Below are positions 15,708-23,811 of a stretch of DNA of 64,000 bases, piece after piece. Within the stretch, counting starts at the first letter, position 1, and every line of letters begins with the position of its first letter. The notes under the pieces were generated by a model, which had not been told where the DNA came from, ran no database searches, and saw only the letters and a program-made list of their open reading frames with translations. Source of the DNA: Nocardioides sp. QY071 (GTDB lineage: Bacteria; Actinomycetota; Actinomycetes; Propionibacteriales; Nocardioidaceae); assembly GCF_029961765.1 (NCBI RefSeq), contig NZ_CP124681.1:3410001-3474000 (forward strand). The letters run 5' to 3'. The position numbers were made by a program, and so were the translations under genes.

Positions 15708-15808
15708 TAGGGTGACCGCCGAGTCGGGCCTCAGTGCGCCCGGCCGATTCTCGGCTGTCGCCTATGGGGGGCGAGCGGCTGTCGACTTCACCTGAGGGAG
15801 AAACCGGC
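15708..15808 (+). promoter_or_regulatory. Promoter and leader of third Lys-rich paralog
   Basis: TAGGGT at 15708-15713 is followed by GACCGCCGAGTCGGGC, nearly identical to the paralog 2 promoter. A hairpin with GCCCGG comes next, then GAGGGAGAAACCGGC before the ATG. The length from -10 to start matches the other two leaders. Confidence 0.55.
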
Positions 15809-16384
15809 ATGAATCGTGCCCTGCTCAAGCTGATCCTCGGCATCGCCGTGGCCATCGGCCTCACCCTGACCGCCGCTCCGGTGGCCTCGGCTGCTCCGGC
15901 AGCCGCTCCGGCCACCACCGAGCGCGCGGCCGACTGCGTCGCCCAGGCCAAGGCCGTCGACGTCGCGACGATCACCCGCTCCGCGGCCCGGATCAAGATC
16001 CAGCAGCTCAAGGCCAAGATCGTCAAGCTGCAGAAGAAGATCAAGAAGGCCAAGCGCCACCACCAGGCGGCCAAGGTCAAGAAGCTGACCAAGAAGATCA
16101 AGAAGACCAACCGCAAGATCCGCAAGACCAAGATCCTGCGCGCCAACGCCGCCAAGGCCGTCAGCGGCACCGCGGTGCTGCTCGCCGCCTGCCAGGCCGG
16201 CAACGGCGTGCCGCTCCCGAGCGGCAAGCCCGACAAGGACAACCTGCTCGACTACGTCGGCGACGCTCTCGACGCCCTGGGCATCGGCTTCCTGCTCGAC
16301 TCGCTCGGTCTCGAGGCGGTTCTCGACCTGCTCGACCAGACCGGCCTGCTCGACCTGCTGGGTCTCGGCGACCTGCGTCCCTGA
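15809..16384 (+). CDS. Secreted Lys-rich protein, paralog 3
   Basis: This 191-residue protein has a signal peptide (MNRALLKLILGIAVAIGLTL, cleavage near PVASAAP). A long basic coiled-coil-like helix spans about residues 65-112 (KIVKLQKKIKKAKRHHQAAK), with flanking Cys residues. A Leu/Asp/Gly-rich C terminus resembles paralog 2 (GFLLDSLGLEAVLDLLD). GAGGGAGA precedes the ATG at 15809. The upstream frame from 15734 lies in the leader and should not be used. A wall- or polymer-binding role is inferred from charge only. Confidence 0.75.
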   Translation: MNRALLKLILGIAVAIGLTLTAAPVASAAPAAAPATTERAADCVAQAKAVDVATITRSAARIKIQQLKAKIVKLQKKIKKAKRHHQAAKVKKLTKKIKKTNRKIRKTKILRANAAKAVSGTAVLLAACQAGNGVPLPSGKPDKDNLLDYVGDALDALGIGFLLDSLGLEAVLDLLDQTGLLDLLGLGDLRP

Positions 16385-16399
16385 CGCGACCCGTCCCCT

Positions 16400-16433
16400 C
16401 CAACGGCCGCGTCCTCCGGGGCGCGGCCGTTGG
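16400..16433 (+). terminator. Terminator after paralog 3
   Basis: CCAACGGCCGCG and CGCGGCCGTTGG form a perfect 12-bp stem with a 10-nt loop. Confidence 0.8.
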
Positions 16434-16435
16434 CG

Positions 16436-16441
16436 TAGGGT
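16436..16441 (+). promoter_or_regulatory. Candidate -10 element of the anti-sigma/sigma operon
   Basis: TAGGGT lies 43 nt before the ATG at 16485. GGAGG at 16472-16476 provides the ribosome-binding site, so this gene has a leader. It follows immediately after the paralog 3 terminator. Confidence 0.4.
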
Positions 16442-16484
16442 CGGTCCCGACCTGGTTCCCCAACGCCAACCCGGAGGATGCGGC

Positions 16485-16907
16485 ATGTCGGAGACGAGCA
16501 GCCCTGCTGTCGGTGGTACGACGGCCGCCGGCCGACCCGACGAGGTCGAGCTGCGGCTCCCCGCCGACGGCGCCTACGCCTCGGTCCTGCGCACGCTGAC
16601 CGCCGGCCTCGCGGCTCGTCTCGACTTCACCATGGACGACATCGAGGACCTGCGCATCGCCGTCTCCGAGGCCGCCGCCATGGTGCTCGACGAGGCCGAC
16701 GCGGACGCCGTGCTCGACTGCCGCTTCCAGCTCGGCACCAGCGAGCTGGCCCTCACCATCGCCGCGGCCGCCCAGACCCCCACTGCTCCCGACTACGAGA
16801 GCTTCGGGTGGCAGGTGCTCGCGACCCTCGCCGACGAGGCGGCGATCGACGCCGTCGCCGGGCGCTACTCCGTCCGTCTCCTCGTGCGGTCGTCCCTGGC
16901 GTCATGA
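16485..16907 (+). CDS. Anti-sigma factor, serine kinase-like ATPase domain (RsbW type)
   Basis: This 140-residue protein resembles the HATPase_c_2 fold of RsbW/SpoIIAB-type anti-sigma factors. AASVLRTLTAG-like helix 1 is followed by the N-box region DIEDLRIAVSEAAAMVL. A degenerate ATP-lid and a C-terminal strand (YSVRLLVRSS) follow. It would bind and hold the adjacent SigB/F-type sigma factor until an anti-anti-sigma releases it. No anti-anti-sigma gene is in the window. The G-boxes are weak, as in many actinobacterial UsfX/RsbW relatives. Its stop overlaps the sigma start (ATGA). Confidence 0.82.
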   Translation: MSETSSPAVGGTTAAGRPDEVELRLPADGAYASVLRTLTAGLAARLDFTMDDIEDLRIAVSEAAAMVLDEADADAVLDCRFQLGTSELALTIAAAAQTPTAPDYESFGWQVLATLADEAAIDAVAGRYSVRLLVRSSLAS

Positions 16908-17719
16908 CCACCGACCTGTCTCGGGGCGGCGGCCAGCGCGGGCCGACCAACATCGAGGTGACCCGCCGGCGCAGCGCGGAGCTCTTCGTGGTGCTCCGCG
17001 ACGAGGACGCCTCCCAGGCCGAGCGCGACACCGCCCGCGACTCCCTCGTCCACCTGCACCTGCCCCTCGTCGAGCACTGCGCCCGGCGCTTCCGCAACCG
17101 CGGCGAGCCCTACGAGGACCTGGTCCAGGTCGGCACCATCGGCCTGATCAAGTCCGTCGACCGCTTCGACACCGAGCGCGGGGTCGAGTTCTCGACGTAC
17201 GCCACCCCGACCATCATCGGCGAGATCAAGCGCTACTTCCGCGACAAGGGCTGGGCGATCCGGGTGCCGCGACGGCTCCAGGAGCTGCGCATGCAGATCA
17301 GCGCGAGCACCGCCGAGCTCACCCAGTCGCTGGGCCGCTCCCCCACGCCGCGCGAGCTCGCCGACGCGATCGGCTGCTCGGTGGAGGAGATCGTCGAGGG
17401 CCTCGAGTCGAGCAACGCCTACTCCACGCTCTCCCTGGACGCCACCGACGACGACTCCGACGGCGGCAGCGGCCAGAGCATGCTCGACGCGATGGGCGTC
17501 GACGACGAGGCGCTCGAGCACGTCGAGATCCGCGAGTCGGTCAAGCCGCTGCTGGAGAACCTCCCGCCGCGTGAGAAGAAGATCCTGCTGCTGCGCTTCT
17601 TCAAGAACATGACCCAGTCGCAGATCGCCGAGGAGATCGGCGTCTCGCAGATGCACGTGTCCCGGCTGCTCAGCCGCACCCTGGCCCAGCTGCGCGAATC
17701 GCTCGAGTCGGAAGGCTGA
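16904..17719 (+). CDS. RNA polymerase sigma factor, SigB/SigF/SigG subfamily
   Basis: This 271-residue group 3 sigma factor has region 2 (LVQVGTIGLIKSVDRFD and FSTYATPTIIGEIKRYFRD), region 3 (VPRRLQELRMQISASTAELT) and region 4 (LPPREKKILLLRFFKNMTQS and IAEEIGVSQMHVSRLLSR). It directs general stress, late-stage or development-type transcription in actinobacteria. It is translationally coupled to the upstream anti-sigma gene by an ATGA overlap, which fits one-to-one stoichiometry. A short hairpin follows the stop. Confidence 0.93.
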   Translation: MTTDLSRGGGQRGPTNIEVTRRRSAELFVVLRDEDASQAERDTARDSLVHLHLPLVEHCARRFRNRGEPYEDLVQVGTIGLIKSVDRFDTERGVEFSTYATPTIIGEIKRYFRDKGWAIRVPRRLQELRMQISASTAELTQSLGRSPTPRELADAIGCSVEEIVEGLESSNAYSTLSLDATDDDSDGGSGQSMLDAMGVDDEALEHVEIRESVKPLLENLPPREKKILLLRFFKNMTQSQIAEEIGVSQMHVSRLLSRTLAQLRESLESEG

Positions 17720-17732
17720 GCAAGCGGTCGGC

Positions 17733-17755
17733 AAATCGTCGCAGGAGCGACGTTT
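17733..17755 (+). terminator. Small hairpin after sigma gene
   Basis: CGTCGC and GCGACG flank AGGA and are followed by TTT. The stem is short, so confidence is modest. Confidence 0.45.
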
Positions 17756-17857
17756 ACCGTCGCGGCCCCCGGGCAGTACCCCTGCGTCTCACACTTCTTG
17801 ACCGATTCCAGAGACCTCGTTCCGGACGGGTCGGTCCCTCCCCGAAGGAGCTCCTCC

Positions 17858-18622
17858 ATGCGCAGGCTCGTCTCCGCTGGCGTCATCGCGATCACCTCGC
17901 TCGCGCTCGCCACGCCCGCTCTGACGTCGACCGCCGCGGCAACCCCCGGCACTGCCGACACCGCCGTCGTGGCGGCGAAGGTCAAGGCCGGCAAGTTCAA
18001 GATCAAGAAGTCGGCCGCCGGTGTCCAGCCCGGCATCAGCAAGCTCGTGCTCACGTCCAAGGGCCTTCGGGGCTCGGGCAAGGTGAAGTACTCGATCACC
18101 GGCGACAACGGCGTGGCCTTCAAGGGCAAGGCCAAGGTCAAGAAGGGCAAGGCCAAGTACCTCGTCCCGGCCCTCGGCACCGGCCACTACAAGGTCAAGG
18201 CCAAGTTCAAGGGCCGCAAGGGCAAGACCAAGTTCGAGGTCTACGACTCGAACCTGACGCTCAGCACGACGGCCCTGACCTGCGACATCAGCGACTACAA
18301 GGCCCGCACCTCGCTCTCCGGCAGCGTCAAGTACAAGGGTGGCCCCGCCACCTCGGGCTACGTCGACGTCTACCAGAACGGCAACGCGGCCGGCGGCTCG
18401 TCCTCGCCGTACCTGCTGACCTTCGCCTCGGTCAACACCGCCACCGGCACGTTCGACTTCGGCACCAAGATCTGCGACCGGGTCGTCACCGGCGGCACCG
18501 GTAGCGCCCTGTCCAACGGCCTGCCGGCCGGCAACTACGTGTTCCAGGCGTACTACACCAAGGACGCCGGGTACGACGACTACTTCTCGTCGAACCTGAT
18601 CTCGGTGACCGTGGTCCCCTGA
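17858..18622 (+). CDS. Secreted Lys-rich beta protein of unknown function
   Basis: This 254-residue protein has a signal peptide (MRRLVSAGVIAITSLALATP, cleavage near TAAATPG). A Lys/Gly-rich Ig-like or beta-sandwich region follows (KVKAGKFKIKK, GSGKVKYSITGDNGV, GTGHYKVKAKFKGRK), then a C-terminal domain with two cysteines (LTCDISDYK and TKICDRVV). The repeated G-x-V-K-x strands resemble bacterial Ig-like domains. It is not homologous in layout to the three Lys-rich helix proteins 1.5 kb upstream. GAAGGAG lies 7 nt before the ATG. Function is unknown. Confidence 0.72.
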   Translation: MRRLVSAGVIAITSLALATPALTSTAAATPGTADTAVVAAKVKAGKFKIKKSAAGVQPGISKLVLTSKGLRGSGKVKYSITGDNGVAFKGKAKVKKGKAKYLVPALGTGHYKVKAKFKGRKGKTKFEVYDSNLTLSTTALTCDISDYKARTSLSGSVKYKGGPATSGYVDVYQNGNAAGGSSSPYLLTFASVNTATGTFDFGTKICDRVVTGGTGSALSNGLPAGNYVFQAYYTKDAGYDDYFSSNLISVTVVP

Positions 18623-18637
18623 TCACCCAGCACGCAA

Positions 18638-18673
18638 CGACGGCCCGGTCCCCTCGCGGGGGCCGGGCCGTCG
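18638..18673. terminator. Convergent terminator hairpin
   Basis: CGACGGCCCGG and CCGGGCCGTCG bracket a further GC-rich inner stem. It lies between stops of two converging genes. Confidence 0.78.
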
Positions 18674-18698
18674 GCGTACCGGGCAGCCAGGGCGTGTC

Positions 18699-19124
18699 CT
18701 AGTCGTCCTCGCCCGGGTGGTCCTCGAGTGCCGCGACCGTGTCGGGGTGCACGACCGCGGCCACGACGACGAGGCCGACGACGGCCAGGCCGATGGCGGC
18801 GAGCACGTGCTCGCGCAGGTTCCAGGCGAGCCCGAGCACGATCAGCTGGGTGATCAGCACCGGGCCGCGCGCCCAGCCGTGCCGGCGCCACAGCGCCAGG
18901 GCCGCGCCCATCAGCACCACGCCGTACGCCGCGAAGAAGACCGCGGTGGAGACCCCGAACCCGAGCCGCTCCGAGGACACGCTGGCGAGCTCCAGGACTG
19001 CCAGGACGAGCAGCACGAGCGCCTGTACGGCGGCCAGCGAGGCGGCCACGGTCAGCGGTGGCGGACGGTCGGCGCCGGGGTCGGCAGAGCGGTCGGACGG
19101 GTGGTCGAGGGGCCCTTCGGTCAC
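18699..19124 (-). CDS. Small integral membrane protein (141 aa)
   Basis: An acidic N-terminal tail (residues 1-22) precedes four predicted transmembrane segments: LTVAASLAAVQALVLLVLAVL, GVSTAVFFAAYGVVLMGAALAL, GPVLITQLIVLGLAW and VLAAIGLAVVGLVVVAAVV. It resembles small actinobacterial membrane proteins of unknown function. The GTG at 19124 follows TAGGCT by 6 nt, so the transcript is probably leaderless. It is divergent from whiB1, with 186 bp between the two starts. Confidence 0.78.
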   Translation of the reverse strand: MTEGPLDHPSDRSADPGADRPPPLTVAASLAAVQALVLLVLAVLELASVSSERLGFGVSTAVFFAAYGVVLMGAALALWRRHGWARGPVLITQLIVLGLAWNLREHVLAAIGLAVVGLVVVAAVVHPDTVAALEDHPGEDD

Positions 19125-19130
19125 CGCCGC

Positions 19131-19136
19131 AGCCTA
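19131..19136 (-). promoter_or_regulatory. Candidate -10 element of a leaderless transcript
   Basis: Minus-strand TAGGCT is followed by 6 nt and the GTG at 19124. Confidence 0.5.
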
Positions 19137-19229
19137 GGCGGTGGGTGTCCACGATCCGGTTGTGACCCAACGAACCACCGGAATTGCTTGATTCGTGACG
19201 CAATCCTTGGAAACCTTGCCGGAGCGATC

Positions 19230-19257
19230 GTGAAGCCGTTCACTTTTGCGGCTTCAC
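19230..19257. promoter_or_regulatory. Palindrome upstream of whiB1
   Basis: GTGAAGCCG (19230-19238) and CGGCTTCAC (19249-19257) are perfect 9-nt inverted arms separated by 10 nt, ending 53 nt before the whiB1 ATG. They could be a repressor/activator site. In M. tuberculosis whiB1 is controlled by the CRP protein, but this palindrome does not match the CRP consensus. Confidence 0.5.
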
Positions 19258-19310
19258 GTGTGCCCGGTCGAGGGCACCCCCGGTAGTGAAAGAAGAGGGC
19301 TTTCCCACCC

Positions 19311-19565
19311 ATGGATTGGCGACACCGTTCCGCATGCCTCGACGAGGATCCGGAGCTGTTCTTCCCGATCGGCAACACCGGCCCTGCGATCCTCCAGATC
19401 GAGGAGGCCAAGGCTGTGTGCCGTCGCTGCGACGTGCGTGAGCAGTGTCTCGCGTGGGCGCTCGAGGCGGGTCAGGACCATGGTGTGTGGGGTGGCCTCA
19501 GCGAGGACGAGCGCCGCGCGCTCAAGCGCCGCAACGCCCGCGCGCGCGTCCGCACCCCCGTCTGA
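19311..19565 (+). CDS. whiB1: WhiB1-like iron-sulfur transcriptional regulator
   Basis: This 84-residue Wbl protein has the four cluster-binding cysteines at residues 9, 37, 40 and 46 (C-x27-C-x2-C-x5-C). The beta-turn motif GVWGG is at about residues 58-62, with a basic tail after it (RRALKRRNARARVR). WhiB1 binds a 4Fe-4S cluster that reacts with nitric oxide and works with the primary sigma factor. It is essential in M. tuberculosis. The neighbour pdtaS is in the same relative order as Rv3219-Rv3220c, supporting orthology. Confidence 0.94.
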   Translation: MDWRHRSACLDEDPELFFPIGNTGPAILQIEEAKAVCRRCDVREQCLAWALEAGQDHGVWGGLSEDERRALKRRNARARVRTPV

Positions 19566-19591
19566 CCGGCGCCGCTCGCGGCCCGGCCCGG

Positions 19592-21070
19592 TCACTCGAC
19601 CGGGATGCTGAAGCCTGCCCGGGTGCCGCCACCGGGCGCCTGACCGAGCGTCAGGTGCCCGCCGAGCTCGGACTCGACGAGCGTGCGCACGATGGAGAGC
19701 CCCAGGCTGGTCGCGGCGTCCAGGTCGAAGTCCTCGGGCAGCCCGCGGCCGTCGTCCTCGACGGCGACCTCCAGCACGGCACCGTGTCGGGCGGCGTGGA
19801 TCGCGATCTGGCCGGAGCCGCCGGCGTCGTACCCGTGCTCGGCGGCGTTCTGCATCAGCTCCATGACGACCATGGCCAGGGGCGTGGCGACCTCGGAGGC
19901 GAGGACGCCGAAGCTGCCCTCGCGGCGCACGCCGATCTGCGCGGTCGTGGAGCCGACGTCGACCACCAGCCGGGCGAGCCGGTCGGCGATGTCGTCGAAC
20001 TCGACGGTCTCCTCCACGGCCTGGCTCAGTGTCTCGTGGACGATCGCGATCGAGCCGACCCGGCGTACCGCCTCCTCGAGGGCCGAGGCGGCCTCGGGCG
20101 AGCCGATCCGCCGGGCCTGGAGGCGCAGCAGGGCGGCGACGGTCTGCAGGTTGTTCTTCACCCGGTGGTGGATCTCGCGGATCGTGGCGTCCTTGGTGAC
20201 CAGCTCGCGGTCGCGCCGGCGCAGGTCGGTGACATCGCGCAGCAGGATGATCGCGCCGATGTGCTCCCCCTTGGGCCGCAGCGGGATCGAGCGCACGATC
20301 AGGGCGGCGCCGTCGCCGGGACCGCCGGACGCGCCGAGCTCGGTGTCGCGGTGCGCGCGGCCGCCGAGGACGGCGCTGAGCGTCTCCTCGTCGGGGCGCT
20401 TCTTCGGCGGCACCAGCTCGCGGGTCAGGTCGGGCAGGCGGTGGCCGGTGAGGTCGCCGGTCAGCCCGAGCTTGCGGTAGGTCGACAGCGCGTTCGGGCT
20501 GGCGTAGATGACCCGGCCCGCCGCGTCGACCCGCAGGAAGCCGTCGCCGACCCGCGGCGAGTCGGCGTGGTCGCTGCGCTGGGCGGTCGAGGGGAACAGG
20601 CCGGCGGCGATCATCTGGGACAGGTCGGTCGCGGCCTGGAGGTAGTTGATCTCCAGCAGGCTGGGGGTACGCACGCCGAGCAGGTTGGTGTTGCGGCTGA
20701 TCACCGCGATCACGTTGCCGGCCCGGCGCACCGGGATCGCCTCGACCCGCACCGGCACGTCGTCACGCCACTCGGGGTCGCCCTCCCGGGCGATCCGGCC
20801 GAGCTCGAAGGCGGCGTCGACCAGCTGACGGCGCCCGGTGGGGGCGAAGGTGCCCACGATGTCGTCGACGTACGCCGTCGGGCCGGTCGTCGGGCGCATC
20901 TGGTCCCCCGCCCAGAAGCCCGCCCCGCCCCGGTCGGGCAGCCACAGGACGAGGTCGGCGAAGGACAGGTCGGCGATGACCTGCCAGTCGGCCTGGATCA
21001 GCTGCAGCCAGGCGATGTCCGCGTCGTCGAGGTCGGTGTGACGCCGGGCGATCGCGGACAGGGAGGGCAC
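19592..21070 (-). CDS. pdtaS: Two-component sensor histidine kinase PdtaS
   Basis: This 492-residue cytosolic kinase has an N-terminal GAF-like domain (about 1-150) and a PAS domain (about 175-290, GDGFLRVDAAGRVIYASPNA). A HisKA_2 dimerisation/phosphorylation segment follows (IREIHHRVKNNLQTVAALLR), then an HATPase domain (VVMELMQNAAEHG and DDGRGLPEDF). PdtaS phosphorylates PdtaR, an antiterminator-type ANTAR response regulator encoded elsewhere. The GTG at 21070 follows TAGAGT by 7 nt and gives the family's usual length. The much longer open frame upstream lies antisense to the DUF2785 gene and is not real. Confidence 0.94.
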   Translation of the reverse strand: MPSLSAIARRHTDLDDADIAWLQLIQADWQVIADLSFADLVLWLPDRGGAGFWAGDQMRPTTGPTAYVDDIVGTFAPTGRRQLVDAAFELGRIAREGDPEWRDDVPVRVEAIPVRRAGNVIAVISRNTNLLGVRTPSLLEINYLQAATDLSQMIAAGLFPSTAQRSDHADSPRVGDGFLRVDAAGRVIYASPNALSTYRKLGLTGDLTGHRLPDLTRELVPPKKRPDEETLSAVLGGRAHRDTELGASGGPGDGAALIVRSIPLRPKGEHIGAIILLRDVTDLRRRDRELVTKDATIREIHHRVKNNLQTVAALLRLQARRIGSPEAASALEEAVRRVGSIAIVHETLSQAVEETVEFDDIADRLARLVVDVGSTTAQIGVRREGSFGVLASEVATPLAMVVMELMQNAAEHGYDAGGSGQIAIHAARHGAVLEVAVEDDGRGLPEDFDLDAATSLGLSIVRTLVESELGGHLTLGQAPGGGTRAGFSIPVE

Positions 21071-21077
21071 GGGCACA

Positions 21078-21083
21078 ACTCTA
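21078..21083 (-). promoter_or_regulatory. Candidate -10 element of leaderless pdtaS transcript
   Basis: Minus-strand TAGAGT is followed by 7 nt and the GTG at 21070. Confidence 0.5.
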
Positions 21084-21181
21084 GAGAGGGAGGGTGCCTC
21101 CCCACTTAGGGTCCCTTCACATTGTTTGGCAGGATAGGGGCCGGGGGATGAAGGCTCGGCTGCTCCGGAGGGTGTGGGTTG

Positions 21182-22039
21182 ATGGTGTCGGTGGATTGGG
21201 CGCGCCTCCAACAGGCCCTCCGCGACGGTGAACGGCGTCCCCCTGCCGATCACCCGATCGGCGACCTGACCGCCCAGCTGACGCAGATGCTGGGCGACCC
21301 GGACCCGCAGGTGCGCGACGGGATGGCGTACTCCTTCCTCGCGACCTGGATCGAGCACGGCGCCTACGACGACCTGCTGGCCGGGCTCGGCGACGGCATG
21401 TGCGCCGGGCTCAACGCCGGGCTCGGCGAGCGCGACACCGACTCGGTCTTCCGGCGCAGCTTCTCGGTGCTGCTGCTGGCCGAGTGCATCCAGCGCGACA
21501 CCCGGATCCGCCGGCTCCCCCCGAGCAAGGTGCTGCACTGGGGCGACCGGATCGCGGCCTGGTACGTCCGTGAGCGCGACCTGCGCGGGTTCGTGCCCGG
21601 CAAGGGCTGGGCGCACTCCGCCGCCCACGGCGCCGACGCGGTCGCCGCGCTGGCCGCCTCGCGCCACTTCGGCATGACGGAGCTGACCGTGCTGCTCGAC
21701 GTGATCGCCGACCGCGTGCTCAACCCCGACACGCCGCCGCTGGTGCACGGCGAGCCGGACCGGATCGCCCACGCGGTGATGGAGATCCTGCGCCGCGACC
21801 GGGTCCCGCTGAACGTGCTGGAGCCGTGGGTGGTCCGCCTCGAGCAGGGCGCCCGGGCCAAGGCTCGCAGCGGCCGCGACCCCTACCGGGCGACCGGCAA
21901 CGCGCAGGCGGTGCTGCGCGCGATCTACCTGCAGCTCACCATCTCGCCGCGCCACCCCTCGGTCCGCCCCGACCTGCTGCTCGCGCTGGTGGCCTCCCTT
22001 CGCCGGGTGCACCCGTACTTCCTCGACGACGTCGGCTGA
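21182..22039 (+). CDS. DUF2785-like protein
   Basis: This 285-residue all-helical protein resembles the DUF2785 family: VRDGMAYSFLATWIEHG, FRRSFSVLLLAECIQRD, GFVPGKGWAHSAAHGADAVA and HPYFLDDVG at the C terminus. No catalytic function is established for the family. It has no membrane segments or signal. GGAGG ends about 10 nt before the ATG at 21182. TTG at 21179 and GTG at 21185 are close alternatives. It is divergent from pdtaS and 40 bp upstream of a ThDP enzyme gene. Confidence 0.82.
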   Translation: MVSVDWARLQQALRDGERRPPADHPIGDLTAQLTQMLGDPDPQVRDGMAYSFLATWIEHGAYDDLLAGLGDGMCAGLNAGLGERDTDSVFRRSFSVLLLAECIQRDTRIRRLPPSKVLHWGDRIAAWYVRERDLRGFVPGKGWAHSAAHGADAVAALAASRHFGMTELTVLLDVIADRVLNPDTPPLVHGEPDRIAHAVMEILRRDRVPLNVLEPWVVRLEQGARAKARSGRDPYRATGNAQAVLRAIYLQLTISPRHPSVRPDLLLALVASLRRVHPYFLDDVG

Positions 22040-22067
22040 GGTGGCTGACCGGGCGGGCGCCGCTGGC

Positions 22068-22073
22068 TAGGGT
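22068..22073 (+). promoter_or_regulatory. Candidate -10 element of a leaderless transcript
   Basis: TAGGGT is followed by 6 nt and the GTG at 22080. No Shine-Dalgarno sequence is seen. Confidence 0.55.
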
Positions 22074-22079
22074 GCCCGG

Positions 22080-23780
22080 GTGACCTCCACTCCCCCGGAC
22101 CAGACCCCGCTGACCGGCCACGCCGGCGAGATCGCCACCGCGGTCGCCCGCGCGCACGGCGTCGAGACGATGTTCACGCTCTCGGGCGCCCACGTGTTCC
22201 CGATGTACGACGGCGCGGTCAAGTCACAGCAGGACGGCGGCACGCCGGTCCGGCTGGTCGACGTGCGCCACGAGCAGACGGCGGCGTTCGCGGCCGAGGC
22301 GACCGGCAAGCTGACCCGGGTGCCGGGGCTCGCGGTGCTGACCGCCGGGCCGGGTGTCACCAACGGGGTCAGCGCCCTGGCCCAGGCCCGGTTCGCGGGA
22401 TCGCCGATGGTGGTGGTCGGTGGCCGCGCGCCCAACAACCGCTGGGGCACCGGTGCGCTGCAGGAGATCGACCACCTGCCGATCGTCACGCCGGTCACCA
22501 AGCACGCGGCGACCCTGATGACGGCGAACGACGTCGCCGCCGGCTTCGACGCCGCGTTCACCGAGGCGCGCTCGTCGCACCGCGGGCCGACGTACGTCGA
22601 CGTCCCGATGGACGAGTTCTTCAACGTCGGCACCGGACCGGCGCCGGTGGTCGGCGACGTGCGCGGCGCGGAGCCGGACAGCGACGCGGTGGCGCGGATC
22701 GCGGGCCTCATCGCGAAGGCGCGCCGTCCCGTGCTGGTCCTCGGCACCGACGTGTGGGCCGACCACGCCGAGGAGGCCGCGCTGCGGCTGGTCGAGGAGA
22801 TGCGGCTGCCGGCGATCACCAACGGCATGGGCCGCGGCGTGGTGCCCGGCGGCCACCCGCTGCTGGTGACCAAGGCCCGCGGCGCGGCGATCAACGGCGC
22901 CGACCTGGTGGTCGTGGTCGGGACACCGCTCGACTTCCGGCTCGGGTACGGCGTGTTCGGCGCGCGCGGATCTGGCGGCGACGCCGAGCCGGCCACACCG
23001 ACACCGGTCGTCCACATCGCCGACTCCCCCGGCCAGCTGTCCGGCCACGCGACGCTCGCGGCGTCGGTCAGCGGCGACCTGACCACGGTCCTCGACGGCC
23101 TGCTGGAGACACTGGCCGGCGCGAGCCAGCCGGACCGCTCCGAGTGGATCACCCTGCTCCAGGACACGGTCGCGGCGGCGAGCGCGAAGGACGCCGAGCT
23201 GCTCGGCGCGGAGGCCGACCCGGTCCACCCGGCCCGGATCTACGGCGAGCTGGTCCCCCGGCTCGCCGACGACGCCGTGGTGATCGGCGACGGCGGTGAC
23301 TTCGTCTCCTTCGCCGGGAAGTTCGTCGAGCCGAAGCGGCCCGGCTGCTGGCTCGACCCCGGCCCCTACGGCTGTCTCGGCGCCGGTCTCGGCGCGGCCG
23401 TGGCCGCCCGGATCGCCCGCCCGTCGTCGCAGGTCGTGCTGCTCCTCGGCGACGGCGCCGCCGGCTTCTCCCTGATGGACGTCGACACCCTGGTACGCCA
23501 CGACCTGCCCGTCGTGATGGTGATGGGCAACAACTCCGCATGGGGCCTGGAGAAGGGCCCGATGCAGATGCTCTACGGCTACGACGTCGCGGCCGACCTG
23601 GCCCCGCGCACGGCGTACGACCAGGTCGTGGCCGCCCTCGGTGGCGCCGGTGAGACGGTCACCGACCCGCGGCAGATCGGGCCGGCTCTGGACCGCGCGT
23701 TCGCGGCGAACGTGCCGTACCTGGTCAACGTGATCACCGACGTCGACGCGGCCTACCCGCGCACCACGTTCGGCATCTGA
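22080..23780 (+). CDS. Acetolactate synthase-like thiamine diphosphate enzyme
   Basis: This 566-residue enzyme has the three-domain ThDP fold. The N-terminal PYR domain includes the conserved Glu in VDVRHEQTAAFAAEATGKL, the middle domain has LGTDVWADHAEEAALRL, and the C-terminal PP domain has the cofactor motif GDGAAGFSLMD with NNSAWG about 28 residues later. Family members make acetolactate or decarboxylate oxo-acids and oxalyl-CoA. It resembles the mycobacterial IlvX/IlvG-type paralogs rather than the main IlvB, so the substrate is uncertain. No regulatory IlvN subunit is adjacent. The thioesterase-like gene follows 31 bp later. Confidence 0.85.
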   Translation: MTSTPPDQTPLTGHAGEIATAVARAHGVETMFTLSGAHVFPMYDGAVKSQQDGGTPVRLVDVRHEQTAAFAAEATGKLTRVPGLAVLTAGPGVTNGVSALAQARFAGSPMVVVGGRAPNNRWGTGALQEIDHLPIVTPVTKHAATLMTANDVAAGFDAAFTEARSSHRGPTYVDVPMDEFFNVGTGPAPVVGDVRGAEPDSDAVARIAGLIAKARRPVLVLGTDVWADHAEEAALRLVEEMRLPAITNGMGRGVVPGGHPLLVTKARGAAINGADLVVVVGTPLDFRLGYGVFGARGSGGDAEPATPTPVVHIADSPGQLSGHATLAASVSGDLTTVLDGLLETLAGASQPDRSEWITLLQDTVAAASAKDAELLGAEADPVHPARIYGELVPRLADDAVVIGDGGDFVSFAGKFVEPKRPGCWLDPGPYGCLGAGLGAAVAARIARPSSQVVLLLGDGAAGFSLMDVDTLVRHDLPVVMVMGNNSAWGLEKGPMQMLYGYDVAADLAPRTAYDQVVAALGGAGETVTDPRQIGPALDRAFAANVPYLVNVITDVDAAYPRTTFGI

Positions 23781-23811
23781 TGTCGAACCACAGTCACCGA
23801 GGAGGATGAGC

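Noticed and set aside
16478..16903. Extended sigma factor start.
   Set aside because: It would cover the anti-sigma gene in another frame; the ATGA overlap at 16904 is typical and gives the family length.
19592..22012. An 806-codon minus-strand frame as the pdtaS gene.
   Set aside because: The N-terminal 300 codons lie antisense to the DUF2785 gene with shadow composition. The kinase itself begins at 21070.
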